A stretch of DNA of 64,000 nt from Phymorhynchus buccinoides (GCA_017654935.2 CM065710.1:16509815-16573814), one strand, 5' to 3'; numbered from the stretch's first letter, positions 22,390-36,710 are shown. The notes: generated by a model from the letters alone, not told the origin. Numbers and translations: made by a program.

Positions 22390-22864
22390 TTATTCCCTGA
22401 CATTGAGTCCATGTGGATTCAAGGTGCCAAGGCGCTGGCTAAGTTGGCTTTCCATGAATTTCCGGTATTGGCCCTCCTTTTCGCCCATTGCGCCAGAGGG
22501 CTGCCACTCTGATGTGCGACAAGTTGTGGTGGTCAGAGATGAAGTGGTTTGCAACTGACGTATCTTTTCCTGCGAGTATGCTGTCCCTGTGTTCTTTGAA
22601 TCAGTCATTGAGCGACCTGTAGGTTTCTCCCACATACATCATCGGGCACAGAGTGCAGGTAAGGACGTAGACAAGGTTTTGGGTCTGGCAGGTGAAGTGT
22701 GCTTTCACAAGGAAGGTTTGATTCGATGGACCTTGAATTGTTGTGGATGGATTGATGAAAGTACAAGTTTTACACTCTGACTTCTTGCATGGGGAATCTT
22801 CTAAGTGATTGAGGGTTTTTTCTGCATACGACAGAAGTACAGTGGAACCTCCGTAATATGACAT
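22390..22864 (-). pseudogene. Penelope-like GIY-YIG fragment, A2 copy
   Basis: Same peptide as A1, the same in-frame TGA, and the same extra A that shifts the frame. Confidence 0.88.
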
Positions 22865-23818
22865 TGAAAATCAGTCAAAATTAAGTCCTATAAAGGGAGG
22901 GGTCTTATACGGAGGTAGACTAGTCACTCTGTTAGTCTGGATTTGAAGGGAGGGGACTTTATACGGAGGTAGACTAGTCACTCTGTAGTCTGGATTTGAA
23001 TGGAGGGGTCTTTAAACGGAGGTAGACTAGTCGCTCTGTAGTCTGGATTTGAAGGCAGGGGTCTTGATACGGAGGTAGACTAGTCGCTCTGTAGTCTGGG
23101 TCAATTTTGAGTTGTGGGTATTTTTGTGTTCTCTAACGTCTTATCTTTCATATGTATAAAGGATAACCTTTAATAATGGTCTCTAAATGGCTCTTATAGG
23201 TGCTTTAAAACGAGCAGGTCAAAGCATTTTCTTCAGCTAGGCTAGACTTTAGACTTTGTTTTCTCAAAATGGCCGACGCTCGTCCTACTAACTTTAAACA
23301 CTCATAACTTTGGAACGGGAAAAGACACAAGAATGGTTCTTGTATCATTAGAAAGATAATTGTCTGAAGTTTTCACATGTATAATTTTCTCAGAATGGTC
23401 AGTTTGACACTTAATGTCCCTTTCGTGGTGCTGGGTCACATATCAAAAACAATGACTCAAAAAAAATGAAACCCACAATAATATTTTTTTGTTAAGATTT
23501 TTTTTAAAATAATAATAAAGCTATCATAATTTGACAGGTTTACGAAGAAAATTCATTGCATGAAAGATTTCAACATTTTGGTGGGTTTTCTTTTTCCAAA
23601 ATGCCTTGGGGGTGGGGTGGGGGTGGGGGGTGGGGGGTGGACTAAAAAAAAAATAACAAGTTTCCATGGTAACCCATGTTTGGAAAAGTCCCTTTTCGAG
23701 GGGTATAAAAACACTTTTGCATCCATTTTCATTTGTCGATAAATTGTCAGTTTCTCGAACACAACTGTCTTTTTTTTTGCCCTAAAAATGGAACTGCAAG
23801 ACAGTATTGTAGGCCCAA

Positions 23819-24083
23819 GGTGTCGCGTGCAAATTTGCAGCTCTACAAGTGCATTTGTAGTGCACGCGCACTATAACTTCACTTGCGCTCCAAGTGTCAA
23901 GTGTACTATCCGGGACAGAAAATATTAGTTAATTTTTTTACGGAAAAAGTGATATTTTCATTCTTCAAATCCCCTATAGAGACAGCACTTTTTCCGTCTA
24001 AGATCGTTCAGATAGTGTTTTGATACACACTCTCATAGTAGCGAGCTGCAAATTTGCACGAGCTGCAAATTTGCACGCGACAG
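23819..24083. mobile_element. Foldback MITE (GTCGCGTGCAAATTTGC ends), A2 copy
   Basis: Mirror of 5711-5976, with the doubled inner repeat again at the same end. Confidence 0.65.
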
Positions 24084-24344
24084 GTTGTCCAGATACCAGG
24101 TTGTCCAGATACCATAGAAATTCAAATTGCAAACGAAGAATTCAAATTCCGAAAGAGTTTTTAGACCTCAAAAAGGGCTTCTTCTTCTTCTTAAAATGGG
24201 GTACCATGGCCACTGGTAATTTCTGGAGCACACAAATGAATCCTGGAAAACAACAAATTGCTGTGATCTTTCGTGCATGGAATTTTCTTTACAAACCCGA
24301 AAAATCAAAACAATATCTTGTAAATTAAAAAGTGTATCACCAAT

Positions 24345-24980
24345 TTAGTAGTAGTAGTAGTAGTTTGTAGTAGTAGTAGTAAAAAAAAAAAAAGTTAAGT
24401 AGTAGTAGTAGTAGTTAGTAGTAGTAGTAGTAGTAGTAGTAATTAGGGCTAGAAGTGGGCCTCGCGGCCCTTTTACGCCCTTTCTCGTGTGTGACTTTGA
24501 TTTGTTTCAAGGTGGCTTGCTTTCTAAAGCTTAACTATAAAGTTTTTAAGAAAAATATGGAATTGACTTTTTTTTTTAAATTTTTAATTCATTGAAAGTA
24601 GTATAAAAATGTGACATCATTGTGTCATTGTCCAGAAGATTTTTGAATATATTTATGTTAGGTGCAGCCTTAATGTTAGTTGACAAATTATTCCAGTATT
24701 GAACACTTTCGGTTAGAAAAGTAAAACTTGCGAAATGTTAGTAACTGATCATCTTAAAAATAACTTATCTGTACTATATCTGTTTGTGATACTTTTAACA
24801 AAAAGGTTGTCAAAGTCTATGTCATCAATATTATTCATTATTTTATATACTTGTATAAGGTCTCCCCTGACTCTTCTTCCCTTCAGAGAATGTAATCCCA
24901 GGAATTTTAATCTTTCACTGTAAGTTATTTGTGATGCAGTACGCGAATACCCAGCTAAAGTCGGTCCAGGCACAGAGAGA
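24345..24980 (-). mobile_element. LINE 3' fragment with triplet tail, A2 copy
   Basis: Minus-strand frame 24749-24973 reads AGYSRTASQITYSERLKFLG and RRVRGDLIQVYKIMNNIDD, the best-preserved of the three copies. The tail is (GTA)n on the plus strand, interrupted by a poly-A run. Confidence 0.78.
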
Positions 24981-25609
24981 GAGAGAGAGAAAGACGAGAA
25001 AGAGAGATAGAGAGAGAGATTTTATTGATTGAAAAATTGTTAAAAATAAACTATTAGAGATAGATGAATTCTGTTTTTTGCCTGTTAATCTGTTGTCTCT
25101 GGCCTTTCTGAAAATATGAATAAGTCAAAAGTGATCATTTATGACATTAGCCTGGTTTTCCTGTGCTGCATCACATTTAGTCGGGTTTCATTTTTTATGA
25201 GACACCCTGTACATCCTAAGACCGAATAGAAATGGATTTATAAGTCGCGGGTTAAAAGGAGGAAAAAGAAAAAAAAAGGGATCGAGTCACTCACGCTTCA
25301 CGATAATTGTATAATTATGTAGCATTATTTTATTTTCTGTACATTTAAGAAACATTGGTGTACACAAAATAATTACTTTTTATTTACGCATCTGCATAAT
25401 TATTGTTCACCATAATTGTCATGGTGATAAAGAAAATGTTTAAAATTGTTTTATATCATAACCAGATATATATATATATATAATATATAGGAAAATTGTT
25501 TAAAACTTTTTTGTCTCTATGTCTTTGAAACGAACATTAAAACAAAAAAAAACCCAGCTATATGCTAACTTGGCATCTTGATCTATGTTCTAAAAAACAT
25601 AAAGAGTGC

Positions 25610-25705
25610 TAGCTTAGTTTCACCTCCTCATTAGGGAGGCAAAGGCAGAACCCAGCCAAGGAAAGCTGTTTCAACTCTATGGAGTCTCATCAGCTCGGCA
25701 CAGGA
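25610..25705 (-). ncRNA. Hammerhead ribozyme element, A2 copy (probably inactive)
   Basis: Minus strand: GCCGAG, CUGAUGA (25687-25693), GACUC, loop CAUA, GAGUU, GAAA (25669-25672), C, AGCU. Then UUC replaces GUC, and the stem I 3' strand is CUUGGC instead of CUCGGC. Loss of G16.2 breaks the tiny stem III. The downstream CCUCC...GGAGG hairpin is present. Confidence 0.75.
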
Positions 25706-26154
25706 TGGGGTCTTAACCTACCAAGGTGAAACTAATCTCCCCTCAACAAGAAGATTGTTCCACAAATGGAATGTCTCTTCCTGTATATTGGTAAAAAGGC
25801 TAAATAAAACAACAACACCAGCACTCAAGTAAATTAGAAATGATAAACATCTTAAGTAAAAGTGTGAACATAAGAATGTTCCAAAAGTAAAAATATGAAA
25901 AACTAAACGGTTTTAAACAATTTTCCTATTATTGCATTTCAAATGCTCTAACTTTTGAGTCCTGTAGGCTGACGGAATGTTGCCAGCAGTAAACTGAAAT
26001 TTTTCATACCTATATATATGACATATATAAATAAAATATATATTTGACAATACGTTCATTAATTGTTGGTGATGGGAACAAGTATATATAAAAAACAGTG
26101 TCTTGTATATACTGTATTTGACAGTGCATGCTTTAATATGATGGTTATATTCAC

Positions 26155-26610
26155 TTAACCTTTACCGGACTTCTGGGTTGACCACGACCCCTTGACAAAC
26201 ATGTTATGCCAGATCTCTAAAACTATTTAAGCAATCTTCACGAAATGTCATGACTTTGTCAACAACGTAAATGGCTTTAAGTGTGTTAAATTTCCTTAAT
26301 GTGTATAAAATATACATGAAGTAATATGACGCGTAATTTTGATATACCTGTCCGGATGACGGGGGTCTCCCACGACACCTACTTTAAAGAGCACTGCAGT
26401 GCATTGAGAAGGGGTCGTGGGAGACCCCCGCCATCCGGACAGGGATAAACACATCGGAAGTGACTCATTGACAAGTAGGGGGTCGTGGGAGACCCCCGCC
26501 ATCGGGACAGGGATAAACACCTAGGAATTCGCTCTTTGCTGAGTAGGGGGTCGTGGAAGACCCCCGCCATCGTGTCTGTGTAGTTAAAAGCATGATCCGG
26601 TAAAGGTTAA
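26155..26610. mobile_element. TTAA-flanked MITE (piggyBac-like), A2 copy
   Basis: TTAA at both ends, with CCTTTACCGGA and TCCGGTAAAGG inverted ends. Internal hairpin blocks as in A1. Confidence 0.7.
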
Positions 26611-28215
26611 TGCTGCTGATGGTGATAAAGAAATGGTCTTTTTAGAACTTGGCCAAATAATACACTTATATTTCACTGAAAATGAGAAAAGGGGGGGGGG
26701 AATGTTCTCGATTCGTTGTTGTTGTTTTCGTTCCCCAGCTAAAACACTCTGGGGGCACACCCAGTGCCAAGTGAACAATTCGCATGGCCTTGGGTGGGAA
26801 GATTAACGTGCATGGCTGCTTTTAAAGGGCCCAGCCACATGGGCGGCCATACTCCGTCTTCAGAGGACTTCGCTCCATTCATGGAGCCACCAACACATTC
26901 ACTCCACCCGTGGAGTGACAACCACCAACAATTCTTTAGGGTGTGCGAGGAGAACTGCCACTGGTAAAAACACCTTCCATTGGCTTCGTTTTTTCTTTTA
27001 GGGCACAGCGCATCATTTTAATATTATTGGCCATGGGTCAGTTTCACTTGAATCACATGTACAGACACAGTGAATAGCCAAGGACCCTTGGACGGGTTCT
27101 TGATTCACATTTTGGTATCAAGAAAGTCAAAGGCAATCCGTCTTCTTGATAAGTACTAAAATTACAATACATTTTTCTACACGCGGGCTTCAAGGCATTT
27201 AAGCGGGTTTCCTGAAAACTGTGAGCAATTCGTGGTCTTGGGTATTCCTGAATGTTATTGCATCTCTTTGTTGTTTTTGGGTTTAAACAAATCTTTATTC
27301 ATTTCAAAAAAATAGTCAAACAGAAAGACAATTAGAGCAACAACAACAAGCTCGAAGCTTATACCGTGCTCCTGAAATGTACATCATAGTTGCAATGATG
27401 GAGACTGCATTTAAACCAAGCAATGTAATGATGAACAAAATTAAAAGTATTATTAATCAATATCATTTAGAAACTTATTTCAACTGTGAATACAAAAGAA
27501 GAATTTGAGAGTGAACAAAAATAGAAATAATAATAATAAATTAAAAATCATAAATCAATAAATTTACAAATTTGTGAATTTGGGGGAGACCAAGGGGAAA
27601 CAAAACACAAAACAATAAATGATCCCTAGCACAGCATGAAATGTGAATCAGCCAGTAAAGCAATGGAGAAGCACACACAATTCATACACGTTTCGATCAT
27701 ACAGACAATATTGCTTTCAAACCTTCAATAATAATAATAATAAAAATAATAATGATGAATAAAATAAATACAAACATGACTTAAAAACTGTTGGTTTCGG
27801 AAATATATTCATGAGCAAGTAGTTGTTTGTTCAATATTTCTTACTCCAGTCTGCATTATGTTGTTATTCCCTGGCTTAAAGACAACAGGGATCATCCCAA
27901 CAGCCAGAGCACTTGAACAATATTGTACAAATGCACCAGCTAGGATGAGAACATTACGTGTTGTGACCGTTTTTGATTAACCCCACCATGTGGGCAGCCA
28001 CACTACGTCTTCGGGGGATTTTGGAGACTGATGTTGTTATGCTGGGAGCTTGTCATGGCTAAAGACAATCCCCGCATAACTATACAGAGCATAACAATAT
28101 TTTGATGTAGTCTTGGTGTTCTAGCTTATGTCAACTGGTCTGACACAGCCTCATGTCAAGGCAAGTCTGCATTATGTGATAAAGCAGAAGAGGGAAGGTG
28201 GAATTCAATCAAATA

Positions 28216-29467
28216 TACCATGCAGCCTACAATCGAATATACTATGCAGCCTACAGTCGAAATTACCATGCAGCCTACAGTCGAATATACGGTGCAGCCT
28301 AAAGTCGAATATACGGTTGCAGTCTACAGGCGAATATACAATGCAGCCTACCCCAGTCGAATATACCATGCAACCTACAGTCGATCGAATATACCATGCA
28401 GCCTACAGTCGAAATATATCATTGCAGCTTACAGTCGAATATACCATGTAGCCTACAGTCGAATATACCACACAGCCTACAGTAGAATATTACCATGCAG
28501 GCTACAATCGAATATACCATGCAGCCTACAGTCGAATATACGGTGCAGCCTACAGTCGAATATAACATGCAGCCTACAGTCGAATATACAATGCAGCCTT
28601 CAGTCGAATATACCATGCAACCTTATAGTCGAATCTACGGTGCAGCCTACAGTCGAATATACCATGCAGCCTACAGTCGAATATACGGTGCAGCCTACAG
28701 TCGAATATAACATGCAGCCTACAGTCGAATATAACATGCAGCCTACAGTCGAATATACCATGCAACCTACAGTTCGAATATACGGTGCAGCCTACAGTCG
28801 AATATACGGTGCAGCCAACAGTCGAATATACCATGCAGCCTACAGTTCAATATACCATGCAGCCTACAGTCGAATATACGTTGCAGCCTACAGTCGAAAA
28901 ATTACAGTGCAGCCTACAGTCGAATTATACCATGCAGCCTACATTCGAAACTTACGTGGGCAGTCTACAGTCGAATCTACAGTGCAGCATACAGTCGAAT
29001 ATAGCATTGCAGCCTACAGTCGAAACATTACCATGCAGCATACAGTCGAATATACCATGCAGCCTACAGTCGAATATACGGTGCAGGCCTACAGGCGAAT
29101 ATACCGTGCAGCCTACAGTCGCATATACCATGCCCACATTACAGTCGAATAAACCATGCAGCCTACAGTCGAATATACGGTGCAACCTACAGTCGAATAT
29201 ACCATGCAGCCTACAGTCGATTATACGGTGCAGCCTACAGTCGAATATACCATTGCAGCCTACAATCGAATATACGGTGCAGCCTACAGTCGAATATACC
29301 ATGCAGCCTACAGTCGACTATACGGTGCAGCCTACAGTCGAATATACGGTGCAGCCTACTGTCGAATATACGGTGCAGCCTACAGTTGAATATACCATGC
29401 AGCCTACAGTCGAATATACGGTGCAGACTACAGTCGAATCTACAATGCAGCCTACAGTCGAATGTAC
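28216..29467. repeat. 24-bp minisatellite array, A2 copy
   Basis: Inverted array with many one- to four-base insertions, deletions and substitutions inside units. The irregularity is far greater than in A1 and looks like uncorrected read error or strong decay. Confidence 0.93.
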
Positions 29468-29935
29468 GTGCAGAAGAGCACGCATATTCGTGATCAGATT
29501 TTGATCTTGCCCTGACTGTAGTCACGAATGCGTCTCAGACGGTCAACACTAGTACTATGTGAATTAGACTAAACTCCTCAAACGATTCGGCTGTTTAGCC
29601 TAATTTACATAATACTACCCGCGTTGAATGTCTAAGACACACTCATGATTACACGCCCTGGACCAATCAGACGCCATTTACGTTTTTGGACGTCAAACCA
29701 GTATTTTGGTTCAAAACTTTTGTGCATGCAAATGTTCTTTAGTAAAATCCAATGTTGTAGTGTGTGTGTGCTTTGTTTTGTGCGTGTGTCTGAGCGCGTG
29801 TGTTGTGTGTGTGTTTTTGTGTGCGTATGCGAGAAGCAATTTTTGACATTCTCATATTTTCTACTGCATTTGTGTTTTTTGTTTATTTTTTTCGGTTTTT
29901 AGGGTGGGGGGTGAGGTTATTCATTTATTTGTTTA

Positions 29936-31088
29936 TTGTTGTAAGCGCTTAGGGCTTGTTTAAGAATAAGCTCATAATAAATGCTCATTAAATTATTAGT
30001 AGTAGTAGTAGTAGTAGTAAGTGTGTCTGGTTTGTTGTTGAAAAGAGGAGGCGTTTGGGAATTGACACATATTTTTCTTTTTATTAAACTGCCTGTTAAT
30101 GTCACTGCCAGAAAAAAAAGAAGAGAAAATATTGATTTTTTAATTATAAAGTTTAAACCAAACCTCTTACACTCAACCTGAGAAAATGGTCTAAGAGATA
30201 AATCTTTCCTGGCTTATCTAAGCCAAGAACCATCATTCTAGGTCTATGACATAAAATGTTATGACATCATTAATGATGTCATCAACTACGTACTCGTAGT
30301 GAGCAGTGAAGGGGTTAAATTAAGGTGACTTTCCTTGGCAATGCTGAACACTTTTATATCACTAAATCCGAACAACGTTTGGGCCGTGAATGCATAAGTT
30401 TGCATTTTATGTTTTGCCATGATCTTAAACCATATTTTAATTAGGTCTGCAGCCAAAGGGGTGGTAGTTGGCCTTTGGGGACCTTCCCCACAAGAATAAT
30501 TGTACAGGCTTCGCTTTGGATGATAAGGAGGCGGAAGTGACCCTCGCTAAGACGTCATTCATGGACATTTATATAGCGCTCGAACTCCCTTGACGCCAAC
30601 TTTCGTCCTCAAGATCCCTTTGGCCGAAGAGAGTGGGGATGTACCCTAGGCGAAAGGCTTCACCACTATCAACACATTTTTAGCCCAGCTTGCTGAAATA
30701 GCAGCTGCACCCTTTGCTACCCTGGCAGTCATAGTCGGAAAACGACAGACAGGCAAACACGAATGAGGGCTTCTTCGTGTTAGCCACAAGGGCACATAAT
30801 TTTTATGTAGGTGGCCGCTTTCACGTGAGTGGCCCTTGTTTACTTGCGGAGAGAGACGAGAGAGACAGAGACGAGAGAAAGAGGGAGAAGAAAGAGACAG
30901 ATATAAAAGGGAGAGAGAGAGAGAAGAGAAAGAGAGGGAGAGAGAGGGAGAGAGAGAAGGAGGGAGAAAGAAAGAAGAAGAGAGAGAGAAGGAGAGAGAA
31001 AGAGAGAGAGAGAGAGAAGGAGGGAGAAAGAGACACAGATGAGAGACAGAGGGGGAGAGAGAGAGAGAGAAGGAGTGGAGGAGAGAAG

Positions 31089-31120
<32 letters not shown>

Positions 31121-32098
31121 CAGAGATGAGAGAGCAGAGAGCTAGAGAGAGAGAAAGTAGACCTAGTAACAATGGATGTCTAGGCCGTGCGGGCTTTAGG
31201 GCCTACGTGCAAGCGCCACCTAGCGACGAATCAGGGGAAGATAATTTCCAGTATAAAGCCTCAGTATACAGGGAGCTCAGAGCGCTGTACGTCAACATTA
31301 AAATAAACACTAAAATGCAGTGAATAAGCCCTACACATATGAGACAAAACACAATACTCAACAAACACTAAGTCTATACGAATAGGCAGAAAGCTTGAAA
31401 TCATAGTAGGTGTAAAGAGGAAAACACATTAACTTTGAAATCATAAGCTAAAATACAGTCAATGAATAAGCCCTTCACGTACAATACTTCTTTTTCTTCT
31501 TGTGCGTTCCCGGGCCATAATGTCCATAATGGGTGAGGTACATTATGTATCTGGTTTTCGGTTTTCCATGGTCTCCCAGCTGCATTCAGCTGACACGTTC
31601 TGATTTCGGAGGAGCTCAAAAGAAAAAAAATATTTGGAAGATTTTTTTTAGAAAAAAAAAGACAGGAGAATGGGGCCAACAATAGTCAGAAAGGTTGTAG
31701 ATGACAGAAAGCAAAGGGGAAAAGGCAGAGTCAAAGAGAGTGGCAGGATTCGAGGAAGTTACAAGCACAGAACTTCCAGGAGATGGGGGAACTATTTATA
31801 CAAAAGAACCCCCCCGGTATCCCCACGGGGCGCAGTACGAGACAAAACACGACAATTAGGCCAGCAAAGTAATGCACATAAACACTAGATGCATATGCAC
31901 AAGCATGACCCAGAAATCCTAAAAGTGTAAAGAACAACATATATGTATACACTAAACTTCAATGTGAACCACACACACACACACACATTCAAAACAGACA
32001 ACTGGAAACTTTCAATCGATCTAGTGACAAAAACAACGTAAGATGGTCAATCATCGAGAGACAACGTATGAAATTTTCAACCAATACCAAGACAATCT
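29936..32098. other. Linker between A2 and the gap: repeats, no gene
   Basis: 29935-30020 resembles a retroelement 3' end (GTAAGCGCTTAGGGC, then a GTA microsatellite). 30470-30690 is a dispersed repeat shared with 59640-59770. 30840-31160 is GA-rich simple sequence. 31200-31480 shows nothing recognisable. 31480-31835 is dispersed repeat R. ORFs through the GA tract are low-complexity and not coding. Confidence 0.7.
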
Positions 32099-32598
32099 NN
32101 NNNNNNNNNNNNNNNNNNNNNNNNNNNNNNNNNNNNNNNNNNNNNNNNNNNNNNNNNNNNNNNNNNNNNNNNNNNNNNNNNNNNNNNNNNNNNNNNNNNN
32201 NNNNNNNNNNNNNNNNNNNNNNNNNNNNNNNNNNNNNNNNNNNNNNNNNNNNNNNNNNNNNNNNNNNNNNNNNNNNNNNNNNNNNNNNNNNNNNNNNNNN
32301 NNNNNNNNNNNNNNNNNNNNNNNNNNNNNNNNNNNNNNNNNNNNNNNNNNNNNNNNNNNNNNNNNNNNNNNNNNNNNNNNNNNNNNNNNNNNNNNNNNNN
32401 NNNNNNNNNNNNNNNNNNNNNNNNNNNNNNNNNNNNNNNNNNNNNNNNNNNNNNNNNNNNNNNNNNNNNNNNNNNNNNNNNNNNNNNNNNNNNNNNNNNN
32501 NNNNNNNNNNNNNNNNNNNNNNNNNNNNNNNNNNNNNNNNNNNNNNNNNNNNNNNNNNNNNNNNNNNNNNNNNNNNNNNNNNNNNNNNNNNNNNNNNN
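32099..32598. other. Assembly gap (500 N)
   Basis: Exactly 500 unknown bases, a round placeholder length. The linker is on one side and segment A3 starts on the other. Confidence 0.99.
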
Positions 32599-32919
32599 GC
32601 GCGCACCACAACAAAGCACCACACACTACAAAATTGGGTTTTCCTAAAGAACAGGTGCATGCACAAAAGTTGACACAAAATACTGGTTTGACGTCCAAAA
32701 CGTAATGGCGTCTGATTGGTCCAGGGCGCGTGTAATCATGAGTGCGTCTTAGACAGTCATAACGGGTAGTAGTATGTAAATTAGGCTAAACAGCCGACTC
32801 GTTTGAGGAGTTTAGTCTAATTCACATAGTACTAGTGTTGACCGTCTGAGACGCATTCGTGACTACAGTCAGGGCAAGATCAAAATCTGATCACGAATAT
32901 GCGTGCTCTTCTGCACGTA

Positions 32920-34160
32920 CATTCGACTGTAGGCTGCATTGTAGATTCGACTGTAGGCTGCACTGTATATATCGACTGTAGGCTGCATGGTATATTCGAC
33001 TGTAGGCTGCACCGTATATTCGACAGTAGGCTGCACCGTATATTCGACTGTAGGCTGCACGGTATATTCGACTGTAGGCTGCATGGTATAATTCGACTGT
33101 AGGCTGCATGGTATATTCGACTGTAGGCTGCATGGTATATTCGACTGTAGGCTGCACCGTATAATCGACTGTAGGCTGCATGGTATATTGAACTGTAGGC
33201 TGCACTGTATATTCGACTGTAGGCTGCACGGTATATTCAACTGTAGGCTGCACCGTATATTCGACTGGACTGTAGGCTGCACCGTATATTCGACTGTAGG
33301 GCTGCACAGTATATTCGACTGTAGGCTGCATGGTATATTCGACTGTAGGCTGCATGGTATGTTCGACTGTAGGTTGCATGGTATATTCGACTGTAGGCTG
33401 CAACGTATATTCGACTGCAGGCTGCACTGTATATTCGACTGTAGGCTGCATGGTATATTCGACTGTAGGCTGCACCGTATATTCGACTGTAGGTGCATGG
33501 TATATTCGACTGTAGGCTGCATGGTATATTCGACTGTAGGCTGCATGGTATATTCGACTGTAGGCTGCACCGTAGATTCGACTGTAGGCTGCATGGTATA
33601 TTCGACTGTAGGCTGCATGGTACATTCGACTGTAGGCTGCATGGTATATTCGACTGTAGGCTGCACCGTATATTCGACTGTAGGCTGCATGTATTTTTCG
33701 ACTGTAGGCTGCATGGTATATTCGACTGTAGGCTGCACCGTAGATTCGACTGTAGGCTGCATGGTATATTCGACTGTAGGCTGCACCGTATATTCGACTG
33801 TAGGCTGCATGGTATATGTCGACTGTAGGCTGCATGGTATATTCGACTGTAGGCTGCATGGTATATTCGACTAGGCTACATGGTATGTTCGACTGTAGGT
33901 TGCATGTATAATTCGACTGTAGGCTGCATGTACATTCGACTGTAGGCTGCATGGTATAATATTCGACTGTAGGCTGCATTGTATATTCGACTGTAGGCTG
34001 CATGGTATATTCGACTGTAGGCTGCACCGTATATTCGACTGTAGGCTGCACCGTATATTCGACTGTAGGCTGCAACGTATATTCGACTGTAGGCTGCAAT
34101 TGTAGATTCGACTGTAGGCTGCACCGTATTTTCGATTGTAGGCTGCATGGTATATTTGAT
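32920..34160. repeat. 24-bp minisatellite array, A3 copy
   Basis: Same unit as A1 but with several indels and broken units (for example at 33268 and 33873). Confidence 0.93.
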
Positions 34161-35708
34161 TGAATTCCACCTTCCCTCTTCTGCTTTATCACATAATGCA
34201 GACTTGCCTTGACATGAGGCTGTGTCAGACCAGTTGACATAAGCTAGAACGCCAAGGCTACATCAGAATGTTGTTATGCTCTGAATGGTTGTGCGTGGGG
34301 ATTGTCTTAAGCCGTGACAAGCTCCCAGCATAACATCATCAGTCTAAAATCCTCCGAAGTCGGAGTGTGGCTGCCCACGTGGCGGGGTAATCAAAAACGG
34401 TCACACACGTAATGTTCTCATCCCTAGCTGGTGCATTTGTACTGAATTGTTCAAGTGCTCTGGCTGTTGGGGTGATCCCTGGAGTCGTTAAGCCAGGGAA
34501 AACAACAACATAATGCAGACTGGAGTAAGAAATATTGAACAAACAACTACTTGCTCATGAATATATTTCCGAAACCAACAGATTTTAAGTCATGTTTGTA
34601 TTTATTTATTCATCATTATTATTTTTTATTATTATTATTATTGAAGGTTTGAAAGCAATATTGTCTGTATGATCGAAACGTGTATGAATTGTGCGTGCTT
34701 CTCCAATGCTTTACTAGCTGATTCACATTTCATGCTGTGCTATGGATCATTTATTGTTTTGTCTTTTGTTTTCCTTTGGTCTCCCCCAAATTCACAAATT
34801 TGTAAATTTATTGAATGATTTTTAAAAATTATTATTTCTATTTTTGTTCACTCTCAAATTCTTCTTTTGTATTCACAGTTGTAATAAGTTTCTAAATGAT
34901 ATTGATTAATAATGCATTTAATTTTTATTCATTATTACATTACTTGGTTTAAATGCAGTCTCCATCATTGTGCAATGTACATTTCAGGAGCACGGTATAA
35001 GCTTCGAGCTTGTTGTTGCTCTAATTGTCTTTCTGTTTGGCTACGTTTTGAAATGAATAAAGATTTGTTTAAACCCAAAAACAACAAAGAGATGCAATAA
35101 CATTCAGGAATACCCAAGACCACGAATTGCTCACAGTTTTCAGGAAACCCGCTTAAATGCCTTGAAGCCCGCGTGTAGAAAAATGTATTGTAATTTTAGT
35201 ACTTATCAAGAAGACGGATTGCCTTTGACTTTCTTGATACCAAAATGTGAATCAAGAACCCGGCCAAGGGTCCTTGGCTATTCACTGTGTCTGTACATGT
35301 GATGCAAGTGAAATTGACCCATGGCCAATATTAAAATGATGCGGCTGTGCCCAATGGAAGCTGTCTTTACCAGTGGCAGTTCTCCTACACACCGTAAAGA
35401 ATTGTTGGTGGTTGTCACTCCACGGGTGGAGTGAATGTGTGGGTGGCTCCATGAATGGAGCGAAAGTCCTCTGAAGACGGAGTATGGCCGCCCATGTGGC
35501 GGGGCACTTTAAAAGCAGCCATGCACGTAATCTTCCCACCCAAGGCCATGCGAAATGTTCACATGGCACTGGGTGTGCCCCCAGAGTGTTTAAGCTGGGG
35601 AACGAAAACAACAACAACGAATCGAGAACATTCTCATTTTCAGTGAAATATAAGTGTATTATTTGGCCAAGTTCTAAAAAGACCATTTCTTTATCACCAT
35701 CAGCAGCA

Positions 35709-36160
35709 TTAACCTTTAACGGATCATGCTTTTGACTACACAGACACGATGGCGGGGGTCTTCCACGACCCCCTACTCAGCAAAGAGCGAATTCCTAGGT
35801 GTTTATCCCTGTCCGGATGGCGGGGGTCTCCCACGACCCCTACTTGTCAATGAGTCACCATGTGTTTATCCCTGTCCGGATGGCGGGGGTCTCCCACGAC
35901 CCCTACTCAATGCACTGCAGTGCTCTTTAAAGTAGGGGTCGTGGGAGACCCCCGTCATCCGGACAGGTATATCAAAATTACGCGTCATATTACGTCATTT
36001 ATATTTTATACACATTAATGAAATTTAACACACTTAAAGCCATTTACGTTTTTGACAAAGTCATGAAATTTCATGAAGATTGCTTAAATAGTTTTAGAGA
36101 TATAACATGTTTTGTGTGTCAAGGGGTCGTGGGCGACCCCAGAAGTCCGGTAAAGGTTAA
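35709..36160. mobile_element. TTAA-flanked MITE (piggyBac-like), A3 copy
   Basis: TTAA at 35709-35712 and 36157-36160, with inverted ends and internal hairpin as in A1. Confidence 0.7.
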
Positions 36161-36608
36161 GTGAATATAACCATCATATTAAAGCATGCACTGTCAAATA
36201 CAGTATATACAAGACACTGTTTTTTATATATACTTGTTCCCATCACCAACAATTAATGAACGTATTGTCAAATATATATTTTATTATTATGTCATATATA
36301 TAGGTATGAAAAATTTCAGTTTACTGCTGGCACCATTCCGTCCAGCCTACAGGACTCAAAAGTTAGAGCATTTGAAATGCAATAATAGGAAAATTGTTTA
36401 AAACCGTTTATTTTTTCATATTTTTACTTTTGGAACATTCTTATTTTCACACTTTTACTTAAGAATGTTTATCATTTCTAATTTACTTGAGTGCCCTGGT
36501 GGTGTTTTTTTTTAGCCTTTTACCAATATACAGGAAGAGACATTCCATTTGTGGAACAATCTTCTTGTTGAGGGGAGAGTAGTTCCACCTTGGTAGGTTA
36601 AGACCCCA

Positions 36609-36710
36609 TCCAGTGCCGAGCTGATGAGACTCCCTAGAGTCGAAACAGCTGTCCTCGGCTGGGTTCTGCCATTGCCTCCCTAATAAGGAGGAGAAACTAA
36701 GCTAGCACTC
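36609..36710 (+). ncRNA. Hammerhead ribozyme element, A3 copy (best core)
   Basis: GCCGAG (36615-36620), CUGAUGA (36621-36627), stem II GACUC/GAGUC (perfect five pairs, loop CCUA), GAAA (36642-36645), AC-AGCU-GU stem III, GUC (36651-36653), CUCGGC (36654-36659). All conserved positions of a type I hammerhead are present. It lies in the 3' flank of FMO, on the strand opposite to the gene. Confidence 0.87.

Larger units (their letters stand above)
14931..29935 (-). repeat. Segment A, copy A2 (inverted)
   Basis: Reverse complement of A1 from the junction out to ATTCATTTATTTG near 29935, which pairs with the first bases of the window. Order of all landmarks is mirrored. Differences include a noisy 24-bp array, a mutated ribozyme cleavage site and a better-preserved first half of the LINE at 17375-17734. 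Confidence 0.95.
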
